From positions 1 through 38,844 of the forward strand of contig DASYTI010000109.1 in the NCBI GenBank assembly GCA_036002485.1: DNA of 38,844 nucleotides, written 5' to 3'. A program made the position numbers and the translations under genes. Position 1 is the first letter of the stretch, and every line of letters starts with the position of its first letter. The DNA is from Candidatus Methylomirabilota bacterium (GTDB taxonomy: Bacteria; Methylomirabilota; Methylomirabilia; Rokubacteriales; CSP1-6). The notes beneath the pieces were generated by a model that was not told the DNA's origin, did no database searches, and saw only the letters and a list, made by a program, of their open reading frames with translations. This document shows, one piece after another, positions 26,066 through 34,192 of this stretch.

Positions 26066-27427
26066 GTGCTCGCCCGTTCGCTGCTCGCCTCACTTCTCGT
26101 GGTGGCTCTCGCCGCGCCTGCCCTGGCCTGGCGGTTCTCCTATGGGGCGGCCACGGCCAATCGTGTCGCGGCCGGGCAGGGAACCTTCCCCCGAGTGGTC
26201 GTGATCTCCACTCCCGCCGAGTCCCCGTTCCGCTGGGTGGTGTTCATGCCGCCGCGAAGGCTCGCGGCCATCGATGCCAACGGCACCCTCTGGATCTTCG
26301 AGATCGCGCAGGCGAGCCTCAGCATCATCGGTCGCTATGGGGAGGCGGCAAGCCCCGACGGCCCGCCCGTGGCCGTCTCGCTGGGAGACGGGCGCGCCGG
26401 GGTCGTGTGCGTCTCGCGCGAGGGTCTGCTTCTCGTCTGGCAGGACGGCGCTTTGCGGGCCTTCGACGTGGGCGCCCCGCTGTCCCGGCTGACTTTCCCG
26501 GTGCCGGTGGTGCTGGACGGCAAGGGCTGGGACGATCTGGTCGCCGTGGCGGCCGACGGGGCGGTCGTGCTCATCGGCGGCTTGCTTTCGGCGCCCCGGG
26601 TGGTCGCGCGCGTAGAGGTCCGGGCGCTGCCGGACGCGCGCATTACTCTCGGCAGCCTGGACGGCTCGGGGGAGCTTCATGCCCTCGTGCTGACCGATCC
26701 CACGGACCGCTATCCACACGGCGTGCTTGGCCACAAGCTCGAAGCGACGTCGGTGACCGTCATTGCCGTGGCCTCGAACGCGCTCTCGATCCGCGGGCGC
26801 TACGTCGTGCCGGAGCCTGCCGTGCTGGAAGATCTGATCCCCATGGTCCTCCCGATCGGCGAGGGGCGCCGGCCCGGCGTGGTGGTGGTCAAGAGCGCAC
26901 CGCGCCAGGGCTCCGCGATCCTCGTGCTGGGCTGGCGCGACGCCGGCCTCGAATTCCTGGCGGAAGGGCCGGTGTTCGGCCAGAAGAATCGCTGGGTCCA
27001 CGTCATCGGCGCCGCGGACCTCTCGGGTGACGGCATCCCCGAGCTCGTCGCCGTGAACACCCCGCACCTCACCGGGGTGCTCGTGGCCTATCACCGCCGC
27101 GCCGCGTTTCTCATCCCGTCGGCCAAGGCCCTGGGTTATTCGTCCCACGCCGTCGGCTCTCGCAATCAGGACCAGGCGGCCATCGCCAACATGAGCGGCG
27201 GCGGCCGCCTCCAGATCATCGTGCCGCGTCAGAGCCGGGAAGTTCTCGTGGCGCTCGAGCTCTCGGGGACTCGGTGGGAGGAACGATGGGGCCTTCAGCT
27301 CGGGGGCCCGATCCAGTCCAATCTCCTCGTGGCGGATCTGGACGGTGACGGCCTCCTCGACCTCGTGGTGGCCGACCGGCGCGCGCTCCACGTCTTCCTG
27401 TCCATCAAGCCGGAGGGCGGCCGATGA
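26066..27427 (+). CDS. Exported FG-GAP/VCBS-like beta-propeller protein
   Basis: A 453-residue protein if started at GTG 26066, which gives a signal peptide (LARSLLASLLVVALAAPALA). The rest contains repeated strand patterns with Asp-rich calcium-type turns. Examples are AADLSGDGIPELVAVNT (about residues 315-331) and VADLDGDGLLDLVVADRR near the C-terminus, both FG-GAP/VCBS motifs. A propeller on the periplasmic or outer face is likely. The function is unknown; such folds bind sugars, proteins or serve as scaffolds. The hydratase stop lies within its probable ribosome-binding region. It overlaps the next gene in ATGA, so the two are coupled. Confidence 0.82.
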   Translation: MLARSLLASLLVVALAAPALAWRFSYGAATANRVAAGQGTFPRVVVISTPAESPFRWVVFMPPRRLAAIDANGTLWIFEIAQASLSIIGRYGEAASPDGPPVAVSLGDGRAGVVCVSREGLLLVWQDGALRAFDVGAPLSRLTFPVPVVLDGKGWDDLVAVAADGAVVLIGGLLSAPRVVARVEVRALPDARITLGSLDGSGELHALVLTDPTDRYPHGVLGHKLEATSVTVIAVASNALSIRGRYVVPEPAVLEDLIPMVLPIGEGRRPGVVVVKSAPRQGSAILVLGWRDAGLEFLAEGPVFGQKNRWVHVIGAADLSGDGIPELVAVNTPHLTGVLVAYHRRAAFLIPSAKALGYSSHAVGSRNQDQAAIANMSGGGRLQIIVPRQSREVLVALELSGTRWEERWGLQLGGPIQSNLLVADLDGDGLLDLVVADRRALHVFLSIKPEGGR

Positions 27428-27936
27428 CGCCCCCGCTGCCGCCCCTGGAGCTGGGCGCGCGGCTCGACCGCATCCTGGCCAACACCGAGCGTCTGATCGC
27501 GTCGTTACCCATCCGTGCCCTCGACTACAAGCCGCCGGAGCGGGACCGCACCGTGCGCGACCTGGCTTTTCACGTCTTCAGGCTTGGCCTGGCCTACGTC
27601 GACGGGATGGACATGGGCGCCCTGCCGGAGGCGTGGCTGCGAGAGCAGGCACCACCGGATCTCGTCGACGGGCCGTCGATCGCTCGCTACGGGGCGCTCG
27701 TGCGCGGGCGCATCTCGGGCTGGTTCGAGGGCGCCGCGCCTCGCGAATACGCGCGGGCGATCGATGTCTACGACGGCCCGCAGTCGGGTCACCGACTCCT
27801 CGAGCGAACCACCGGGCACGCCGCGCAGCATCTGCAACAACTCCATGCCATGATCGCCGCTCTCGGCCTGACGCCCCCTGAGCCCCTGCCCACCGCTGCC
27901 TTCGTGGGGCTCCCCCTGCCCGTCAACCTCTGCTAG
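27424..27936 (+). CDS. DinB-fold metal-binding protein
   Basis: A 170-residue four-helix-bundle protein of the DinB/YfiT superfamily. A metal-binding histidine triad can be placed at His50 (FHVFRLG), His132 and His136 (GHAAQHLQQL). The WT-like DKPPxRDRTVRDL opening of the family is present as YKPPERDRTVRDLAFHV. Members include thiol transferases and maleylpyruvate isomerase-like enzymes, so a glutathione, mycothiol or bacillithiol transferase is possible. The DinB name does not imply the DNA polymerase. It overlaps the propeller gene by four bases and is followed by RidA after 14 bases. Confidence 0.85.
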   Translation: MTPPLPPLELGARLDRILANTERLIASLPIRALDYKPPERDRTVRDLAFHVFRLGLAYVDGMDMGALPEAWLREQAPPDLVDGPSIARYGALVRGRISGWFEGAAPREYARAIDVYDGPQSGHRLLERTTGHAAQHLQQLHAMIAALGLTPPEPLPTAAFVGLPLPVNLC

Positions 27937-27950
27937 TCGCGGAGAATCCC

Positions 27951-28340
27951 ATGGCCAAGAAATACCTGATCCGTACCGACAAGGCGCCCGCGCCGCTTCA
28001 GGGCGCGCCGTATTCCCAGGCTATTCGCGTGGACAATCTCGTCTTCATCTCGGGTCAGATCGCGCTCAAGCCCGGGGAGACGGCGCCCACCGGGAGCACC
28101 GCCGCCGAGCAGACCGAGCAAATCTTCGCCAATCTCAAGGCGATCCTCGAGGCCGCGGGCAGCCGGCTCGACTATCTCGTCAAGACCACGGTCTTCCTTG
28201 CGCGCATCGAGGACTTCGCCGAGATGAACGAGGTCTACAAGCGCTACGCGGGGGACATGCCGCCCGCGCGCTCGACCGTGCAGGCCGCGAAGCTGCCCGC
28301 GAATGCCCTCGTCGAGATCGAGGCCATTGCCCATCTGTGA
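27951..28340 (+). CDS. ridA: RidA-family reactive enamine/imine deaminase
   Basis: A 129-residue YjgF/YER057c/UK114-family protein. It would hydrolyse reactive enamine or imine intermediates, such as 2-aminoacrylate from PLP enzymes. APYSQAIRVDNLVFISGQ is the N-terminal family block. The active-site arginine is Arg107 in PPARSTVQ, and Glu122 in ALVEIEAIA completes the pocket. The length is normal for a trimeric RidA. GGAGAATCCC lies before the ATG. A small GTGTCC-TTTC-GGACAC hairpin follows the gene. Confidence 0.93.
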   Translation: MAKKYLIRTDKAPAPLQGAPYSQAIRVDNLVFISGQIALKPGETAPTGSTAAEQTEQIFANLKAILEAAGSRLDYLVKTTVFLARIEDFAEMNEVYKRYAGDMPPARSTVQAAKLPANALVEIEAIAHL

Positions 28341-28348
28341 GCTGGCGT

Positions 28349-28364
28349 GTGTCCTTTCGGACAC
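28349..28364 (+). terminator. Small hairpin after ridA, weak terminator candidate
   Basis: GTGTCC-TTTC-GGACAC, six pairs, 8 bases after the ridA stop. There is no T-run after it, so intrinsic termination is doubtful. Confidence 0.3.
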
Positions 28365-28366
28365 GC

Positions 28367-28396
28367 TTGAAGCCCCCACGGCCTGTCAGCTAGAGT
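28367..28396 (+). promoter_or_regulatory. Candidate promoter for the small coiled-coil gene
   Basis: TTGAAG and TAGAGT are 18 bases apart. The -10-like hexamer ends 6 bases before the ATG at 28403, and no ribosome-binding site is present. This is again a leaderless arrangement. Confidence 0.4.
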
Positions 28397-28402
28397 GCGG
28401 TC

Positions 28403-28714
28403 ATGGATGGAGAGACCCGCGCCTACCTCGATCAGGCTCTCGGGAGTCTCCGGCACGAGATTGTCGATCTCCGGCAGGAGGTGCGGGACACCGCCGCGGA
28501 GACGCGGCGGCACTTCGATGTCGTGGCTGAGTCTCTTCGCCAGGACATCCGGTCGGTGGCCGAGGGCGTGGCCGCGACGACTGAACGCATGGACCGAGTC
28601 GAGGCCAGCGTCAAGACTGAGATGGAGGAGAGGTTCGCCGGGACTCACTCCATCTTCCGCACGGCCTTCCACGAGCTTCGCCGCGATATCGACGACGTTC
28701 GCTCCCGCCTGTAG
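28403..28714 (+). CDS. Small coiled-coil protein, unknown function
   Basis: A 103-residue charged, helical protein with heptad-like spacing almost throughout (LGSLRHEIVDLRQEVRDT, ESLRQDIRSVAEGV). There is no signal peptide or membrane segment. The C-terminus RRDIDDVRSRL suggests oligomerisation. I do not recognise a family beyond general coiled-coil proteins. It is convergent with the SUMF1-fold gene; the two stops abut. Confidence 0.75.
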   Translation: MDGETRAYLDQALGSLRHEIVDLRQEVRDTAAETRRHFDVVAESLRQDIRSVAEGVAATTERMDRVEASVKTEMEERFAGTHSIFRTAFHELRRDIDDVRSRL

Positions 28715-29380
28715 TCAGCCCTCGACCCGGACTACCCTGAAGCCGTAGTCTGAGTAGCGAAGCGCCGGAGGCAGGGACGACCGATGGGCCACGGGGCTCC
28801 ACGGATCCTGATGTCGCCAGGCGCCGCCGCGGGAGACGCGGCGCGAGCCGTGGGGCGGTCCCTCCGGGTTCCGCTCGGATGACCGCGCATAGTAGTCTTC
28901 CTGTTCCCAGTCGAGGCACCACTCGTGGCAGACGCCCGAGAGGGCCACGAGCCCCCGCGGGTTGGGAGGCGTCTCCGTGGCCCGCGGCGGTCTGTCGAAG
29001 CCGCTCACCGCGGGACGCTCGCTGCCCCACGGAAACCGCGCGCCGTCGAGCCCGCCGCGCGCGGCCTTTTCCCATTCAGCTTCGCGTGGGAGCCGGAACC
29101 GGCCCGGCCCTTCGCTCGTGAGCCACTCGCAATAGAGGGAGGCCTCGAACCAGTTGATGCCGACCACCGGCTGCTCGGGATCGGCAAAGCGCGAATCTTC
29201 CCACCAGGGTGGGGGAGGGACGTCGGCCGCCTCCAGGAAACGAGCCCACTGAGCATTGGTGACGGGAGCGCGTGCAATGGCGAAGGTGTCGACCCAGAGC
29301 CGGTGCCGCGGCCGCTCGGCCGGATGGCCCTCCTCCCAGCCCATCCAGAACCAGCCTTCGGGAATCGTCACGAGGTCCAT
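28715..29380 (-). CDS. SUMF1/formylglycine-generating-enzyme-fold protein without FGE cysteines
   Basis: A 221-residue protein starting MDLVTIPEGWFWMG, the usual entry of this fold. An upstream in-frame start would add nine residues, but the TATACT hexamer 7 bases before this ATG supports 29380. PVTNAQWARFLEA, PVVGINWFEASLYCEWL, RLPREAEWEKAARGG and CHEWCLDWEQEDYY follow in family order. The last conserved block is SRGGAWRHQDPWSPVAHRSSL. True formylglycine-generating enzymes have copper-binding cysteines in this region and this protein has none, so sulfatase activation is unlikely. Members without them serve in other roles, for example EgtB-like domains or effectors. It is cytoplasmic by sequence. 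Confidence 0.88.
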   Translation of the reverse strand: MDLVTIPEGWFWMGWEEGHPAERPRHRLWVDTFAIARAPVTNAQWARFLEAADVPPPPWWEDSRFADPEQPVVGINWFEASLYCEWLTSEGPGRFRLPREAEWEKAARGGLDGARFPWGSERPAVSGFDRPPRATETPPNPRGLVALSGVCHEWCLDWEQEDYYARSSERNPEGPPHGSRRVSRGGAWRHQDPWSPVAHRSSLPPALRYSDYGFRVVRVEG

Positions 29381-29387
29381 GCAGGCC

Positions 29388-29393
29388 AGTATA
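29388..29393 (-). promoter_or_regulatory. Candidate -10 (TATACT) for the SUMF1-fold gene
   Basis: On the minus strand TATACT ends 7 bases before the ATG at 29380. There is no ribosome-binding site between. The -35 position shows no good match. Confidence 0.4.
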
Positions 29394-29481
29394 GTGATCT
29401 CGTCCAAGGGCCGACAGCCGCCTCGACCAGCCGCTGCCGCCCAGAGGATACTGGCCCGCCCGGAGGAGCACGAGGATCCGT

Positions 29482-31266
29482 TTACGAGATGGCAAGGGGG
29501 TCCTCGTGCCGGGCGCCAGCCTGCAGGCGATAGAGCGACGCGAAGGCACCGGGGATGTCCATGAGGGTCTCGAAGTTGCCCTGTTCGACGATGCGGCCGT
29601 CGCGCAGGACCACGATCAGATCGGCCTTCCGGACGGTGGCCAGCCGGTGCGCGATGATGAACGTGGTGCGGCCGGTCGTCAGGCGCTCCAAGCCCTGCAT
29701 GATGAGGGCCTCGGTTTCGGAGTCCAGCGCAGAGGTAGGCTCGTCGAGGATCAGGATGGGCGAGTCCCGGAGAATGGCGCGCGCGATGGTGAGGCGCTGC
29801 TTTTCGCCCTCTGAGAGTGTGATACCTTGCTCGCCCACGATGGTGTCGTAACCCTCGGGGAGTCTCATGATCGTCTCATCGATGCCGGCCAGCTGGGCGG
29901 AGGCCACGATCTCCTCGCGCCGGGCGTCCGAGCGACCGAAGGCGATATTGTCGTGCACGCTCGCGTTGAACACCAAGGGCGGCTGCAGCACCATGGCGAC
30001 TTGCCGACGGAGCGAGGCGAGTCGGTATTCCCGCGCGTCGACTCCGTCCACGAGGACGCGTCCCGCCCACGGATCGTAAAAGCGTGGCAGCAGGCTCAGG
30101 AGCGTGGACTTGCCGGCGCCGGTCGGGCCGACCACGGCTACTTTCTGTCCCGGCCGCACGCGGAGGGTTACGCCGCTCAGCACAAGATGACCCGGCACGT
30201 AGCCGAAGGAGACGTCTTCCCATGCCACCTCGCCCCGCGCACTCTTCGGCGGGATCTCGCGCCGGCTATCCTTGAGATACCCCTCGAGGTCGAGCACGTC
30301 GAAGACACGCTGCACGGCGGCCCGGGATCCCTGGGCAAGCCCGTAGCTCTGGAACATGCTGTTGATCGGGCCGTAGAGCGAGGCCAGGTACGAGATGAAG
30401 ATCACCAGCGTGCCTATGCTGAGCGAACCGTCGTGGACGTGCCGGGCCCCCATCCACACCACGGCCGCGGTGCCGAGGGCGATGATCACGTTTACCACGC
30501 CCGAGTACACCGTCTGGAGCGTGTAGAGCCGCAGGCCCGCGGCGAGGCTCTGCCCGCTCGCGTCCATGAACCGCCGGTGCTCGTCGTCCTCGCGCGTGAA
30601 GGCCTGGATCACCCGCATCATGGACATGCTCTGCTGGACGACGGCATAGACCTCGCTTTCGCGCCGCCGCACGTCGCTCGCGAGCCGGGAGATGCTGGAA
30701 TTGAGCCGCGCGATGACGATGAGCAGGGCCGGGCAGACCCCGAGAGCGACCAGCGTCAGCTTCCAGTCGAGCCGGAACATGATGAGGCCCATGCCGGCCA
30801 GGAGCATCAGGGCGGACACGGCGGGGAACAGACAGTTCATGGTCAGGCTCTGGAGCCCGAAGGTATCGGCGGTGACGCGGTAGATGAGGTCACCGACTTG
30901 CGCGCGGCTGTGGAAGGCCAGGGAGAGCCGGTGCAGATGGCCATAGAGGTCGCTGCGGAGCTTGCTGACCATGCGCTGGCCAACGCTGATCGTGGTGTAG
31001 TTGTTCAGAACCGCGAGGGCAGCCAGCGCGGCGTAGGTGAGCACCAGCGCCACGCACGCCGCGAGCAGCAAGGTCTCAGTTGACCAGCCTGCGGGCCACC
31101 CCCAGGGCAATGACTGCCCTCCCAGCACCGAGTCGATGATGATCTTGAGCGGCCACGGCTTGAGCATCTCCAAGGCGCTGATCAGGAGCACCTGGACGAG
31201 CGCCCAGAGGAGACTCTGACGGTATGGCGGGAGATAGGAGAGGACCCGGATCGCGAATTCTCTCAC
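29482..31266 (-). CDS. MsbA-like ABC exporter (fused membrane and ATPase domains)
   Basis: A 594-residue half-transporter. Six membrane helices lie in about residues 20-310, and the ATPase is in the C-terminal 240. Walker A is VGPTGAGKSTLLS. The signature is LSEGEKQRLTIARAI, with Glu where Gly is usual. Walker B is ILILDEPTSALD and the switch is IIAHRLATVRKADLI. It should dimerise and export a lipid, glycan or drug. It starts at a GTG overlapping the stop of the glycosidase-glycosyltransferase gene (GTGA), so the two are co-translated and the cargo may be that enzyme's product. There is no dedicated neighbour that would suggest drug export. Confidence 0.93.
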   Translation of the reverse strand: MREFAIRVLSYLPPYRQSLLWALVQVLLISALEMLKPWPLKIIIDSVLGGQSLPWGWPAGWSTETLLLAACVALVLTYAALAALAVLNNYTTISVGQRMVSKLRSDLYGHLHRLSLAFHSRAQVGDLIYRVTADTFGLQSLTMNCLFPAVSALMLLAGMGLIMFRLDWKLTLVALGVCPALLIVIARLNSSISRLASDVRRRESEVYAVVQQSMSMMRVIQAFTREDDEHRRFMDASGQSLAAGLRLYTLQTVYSGVVNVIIALGTAAVVWMGARHVHDGSLSIGTLVIFISYLASLYGPINSMFQSYGLAQGSRAAVQRVFDVLDLEGYLKDSRREIPPKSARGEVAWEDVSFGYVPGHLVLSGVTLRVRPGQKVAVVGPTGAGKSTLLSLLPRFYDPWAGRVLVDGVDAREYRLASLRRQVAMVLQPPLVFNASVHDNIAFGRSDARREEIVASAQLAGIDETIMRLPEGYDTIVGEQGITLSEGEKQRLTIARAILRDSPILILDEPTSALDSETEALIMQGLERLTTGRTTFIIAHRLATVRKADLIVVLRDGRIVEQGNFETLMDIPGAFASLYRLQAGARHEDPLAIS

Positions 31267-33845
31267 CTTCCGTCAACCTCGCTTGCCCGCAGTGGCGGCG
31301 CATAGTGCAGCCTGGCGCGCCGGGCCACGGCGGTCAGGTCACGCTCGATCGTCCAGGCGAGACTCAGCGCCTCCCGCGCGAAGGCCCCCGCGCTGATGGC
31401 AGCGGCCCCCAGGGCAGCCAGGAGCAGGGGCGTCCATCCGAGCGCCACGCCGAGGATGCCGGCCAGCGCGAGTCCGGCCGCTCCCAGCTGGGTGAAGAGC
31501 GAACTGCGCAAAGCGCACTTCGCGCGCAGAACGTGCCGTCCTGCGCCGTGATACTCCGTGGCCACCTTGACGCGTCCTCTCGACCAGAGGCCGCCGTATA
31601 CCTCGAGGTCCCACTCGCTCCATCCGCGATCGACCACGACGATGTACTTGCGCGCCGCGACGACGCCCTGGAGACCTTGCAAGAGCACTTCCTTTTCCAG
31701 CCCGTCTTCCGTCCAGAAGGCCGTCGACCGCGTGCCCTTCCACCACGAGACCGCCAGCTCGCTGGCCCGGCCCTCATATCGGACCGGCTCGACGGCCGAC
31801 AGCCCGCGGGCCAGCCAGCGGTAGCGTTCCAGGCAGCGCAGAAGAGGGCCCAGGTAGGTGAGCAACGCGATGAGCAGGCGGCCGCGAAGGCTGTCCGCGC
31901 GCGCATCCACGCGAGCGCGCATCGCCGCGGTCAGGCAGCACGTCCAGGTCAGTAGCAACGGGATCGTGCCCAGCCAGGCCCCCCCACCCCGGAGGAGCGC
32001 GTAGGCGAAGAGCACGGCGGCCACCACGTTCCACTCCAGGGTGAACGGCAGGTAGGAGAAGAAGCTGGACGGCGGCTGATAGAGGGTCTGAAACAGACCG
32101 CGCCCGAAGACGCCACCGTAGACCACCGGACGCCGCAGCGAGAACAGCGAGGTGAACAGGGAGTAGATGCCCCCGTAGATCCGACCGCGCCACCGCGAGT
32201 AGCCGAGGGCATTGAAGCGCTGTGGGTGTTTGAAGTAGAGGAGGCCCTCGGCCTTGCCATAGCCCCGCTGCTGCCCGACGTAGGCATTCACGGTGTTACG
32301 CCGGAAATGCCACACCATGGCCGCCGGGCTGAACGCGATGCGGTAGCCACGCTCCTGGAGGCGCCAGCACACATCCACGTCGTCGCCCGCGGCGCGGTAG
32401 AGGGGATCGAAACCGCCGATCTCCTCGAGCACCTCCCGACGGAAGGCCATGTTGCAGCCCGGGATGTGCTCGGCCTCCTCGTCGTTCAGCAGCACGTGCA
32501 GGGGCCCCCCCGGCGAGGCGGCCACGCAGCTCGCCACCAGGGAATCTTCGGGCGGCGCCAAGTTGGGTCCGCCGACCGCCGCTTCCCCCGAGGCGAGAAA
32601 AGTGGCGGCCAGATAGTGCAGCCAATCCGGATCCACGACGCAGTCTGAATCGGTGAAGGCGATGATGTCGCCGGTAGAGGCCGCGATGCCGACGTTCCGC
32701 GCGGCGCTCAGGCCCTTGTTCTCCTGATGGACCACGCGGAAGTCCTCGTACTCGTCGGCGATGCGTCCCGTGCGGTCCGTGGAGCCGTCATCGACCACGA
32801 CGACTTCATAGGCGGGATAGCGAAGGTCGCGCAGCGAATCGAGACAGGCGGCCATCGTGCTCTCGGCGTTGTACGCGCAGACCACCACGGACACCTTCGG
32901 ATAGTCGGAGAGGGCGGGAAGCTCGGTGGTGTCGTACGAGCGCTGCACCGCCATGAAGGCAGGCTTTTTGCGACGCTCACGGTCAACCACCCCGAACCCC
33001 CAGTCCCGAACCTCCTCCCCGCCGGTGAACCACTCGTCCGTGAACGAGAAGATGCACGTCCCCGCCACCCCCATCTCGAGGGCTGTCCGCACCTGCCAGG
33101 ACAGCGTGGCCGCTTGCCTCTGCTCCCCCTCGCGGAGGGAGTCCATACCGAACTCGGTGAGGACGAGCGGTCGGTCTCCCGCCAGCGTATGCAGCCGGTA
33201 GAGATACCGCCGGAGGTCCTCCTCGCGGTGAAGATAGATGTTGAAGGCAAGGAAGTCAGTGAAGTCGGTCTGCAGGTATTCGGTGGAGGGAAAGTTGGCA
33301 TACCCGACGAGCGTGACCGGATCGATGCTCTTGGTGATGTCCACCAGCTCCCGCAGGAAGGCGCTGACCCGCCGCGCGCCGTACCAGCGTACGATGTCCG
33401 GGGGGATCTCGTTTCCCACGAGATAGGCCGCCATGGCCGGATGCCCGCCGCACGCTCTCGCCGCCCCGGCGACCGCGTGCCGGATGCCCTGGGTCAGCTC
33501 TCTCGAGTCGAGAAAGCAGACGTGCTCCGCCCAGGGAATCCCCGCGAGCACGCGCAGGTTGCGCTCTCCCGCCAGATCGAGCAGCCAGGGCGGCGGAACC
33601 GTGAAGGTCCGCAGAGTGTTCGCGCCGAGCTCGACCATGAGGTCCAGATCCGCGGCAACGGCCTGTGGGCTGTGGAACTGGGTGCCGAAGGCATCGGGCG
33701 CGAACGGCCCGTACGTCACGCCCTTGAGTAGAATCTTCTCGGCGCCGGAGAAGAAAAATTTTCCGCGTGCCTCGAGCTTGCCGCGCCGTTCCGGCATGCC
33801 GTGGCCTCCCGCGGACTGCGGGATAGCGATGGAGCGAGGCTGCAC
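31263..33845 (-). CDS. Glycoside-hydrolase-like domain fused to a GT2 glycosyltransferase
   Basis: An 860-residue fusion. Residues about 20-310 form a TIM-barrel domain like clan A hydrolases (GH2/GH5-type). The expected acid/base glutamate is Glu146 in YLVGNEIPPD and the nucleophile is Glu231 in LVLTEFGMDS. From about 316 a family 2 glycosyltransferase follows: VSVVVCAYNAE, VVVVDDGSTD (Asp352-353) and a DxD motif at Asp399-Ser-Asp401, then EHIPGCNMAFRREVL. Membrane helices lie at about 600-660 and in the last 100 residues. The start is GTG 33845, supported by AGGAGG 8 bases upstream. It probably builds and trims a cell-surface glycan, exported by the coupled ABC protein; the sugar is unknown. 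Confidence 0.9.
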   Translation of the reverse strand: MQPRSIAIPQSAGGHGMPERRGKLEARGKFFFSGAEKILLKGVTYGPFAPDAFGTQFHSPQAVAADLDLMVELGANTLRTFTVPPPWLLDLAGERNLRVLAGIPWAEHVCFLDSRELTQGIRHAVAGAARACGGHPAMAAYLVGNEIPPDIVRWYGARRVSAFLRELVDITKSIDPVTLVGYANFPSTEYLQTDFTDFLAFNIYLHREEDLRRYLYRLHTLAGDRPLVLTEFGMDSLREGEQRQAATLSWQVRTALEMGVAGTCIFSFTDEWFTGGEEVRDWGFGVVDRERRKKPAFMAVQRSYDTTELPALSDYPKVSVVVCAYNAESTMAACLDSLRDLRYPAYEVVVVDDGSTDRTGRIADEYEDFRVVHQENKGLSAARNVGIAASTGDIIAFTDSDCVVDPDWLHYLAATFLASGEAAVGGPNLAPPEDSLVASCVAASPGGPLHVLLNDEEAEHIPGCNMAFRREVLEEIGGFDPLYRAAGDDVDVCWRLQERGYRIAFSPAAMVWHFRRNTVNAYVGQQRGYGKAEGLLYFKHPQRFNALGYSRWRGRIYGGIYSLFTSLFSLRRPVVYGGVFGRGLFQTLYQPPSSFFSYLPFTLEWNVVAAVLFAYALLRGGGAWLGTIPLLLTWTCCLTAAMRARVDARADSLRGRLLIALLTYLGPLLRCLERYRWLARGLSAVEPVRYEGRASELAVSWWKGTRSTAFWTEDGLEKEVLLQGLQGVVAARKYIVVVDRGWSEWDLEVYGGLWSRGRVKVATEYHGAGRHVLRAKCALRSSLFTQLGAAGLALAGILGVALGWTPLLLAALGAAAISAGAFAREALSLAWTIERDLTAVARRARLHYAPPLRASEVDGR

Positions 33846-34192
33846 GACGAGATCCTCCTAGGAAGAATCAGGGTGAGTACTTCTAATTGGGTGGAAATGG
33901 GTCAGCAACTGGTGTGCCATGGTTCGCCGTAGTCAGACGGGCGTCAATTCCATCTCATTCAGGCTTTAATCGATGAATGGCGCTGGGGAGCTCGCTTCGA
34001 CAGCGAGTGGCGGCATCCGGACTACGCACGGCCGTGGAAGTTTTTACACGAAAGCACTCGCCACGGCGCCCCGTTTCCTCGCGGCAGCAGCAGCGATGGT
34101 GACCTCTAGATCGGCTCGGGAGGAACCCCATGGGGACCGTCCGGGATCGCAGGAGACGGCGGCGGCTATCTCCGGTAGGCGGTCGGCCGACC
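33846..34192. other. Intergenic region between two minus-strand glycosylation genes
   Basis: These 347 bases hold the ribosome-binding site and a possible promoter of the fusion gene, a small hairpin CTCGCT-TCGAC-AGCGAG (33991-34007), and A/T-rich spots unlike the surrounding DNA (for example GTTTTTA near 34036). No credible gene is seen; the open frame on the plus strand has no recognisable features. Confidence 0.6.
33880..33908 (-). promoter_or_regulatory. Candidate promoter of the glycosidase-glycosyltransferase gene
   Basis: On the minus strand, TTGCTG and TAGAAG are 17 bases apart. The likely transcript start would leave a leader of about 27 bases containing the AGGAGG site. Confidence 0.3.

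Noticed and set aside
27424-27936. DinB annotation as DNA polymerase IV
   Set aside because: The sequence is the small four-helix metal-binding family that shares the name, not the Y-family polymerase.
29827-31083. 418-codon open frame on the plus strand opposite the MsbA-like exporter
   Set aside because: It is the complement of a motif-complete ABC exporter. Its composition is His/Glu/Arg-rich with no domain.
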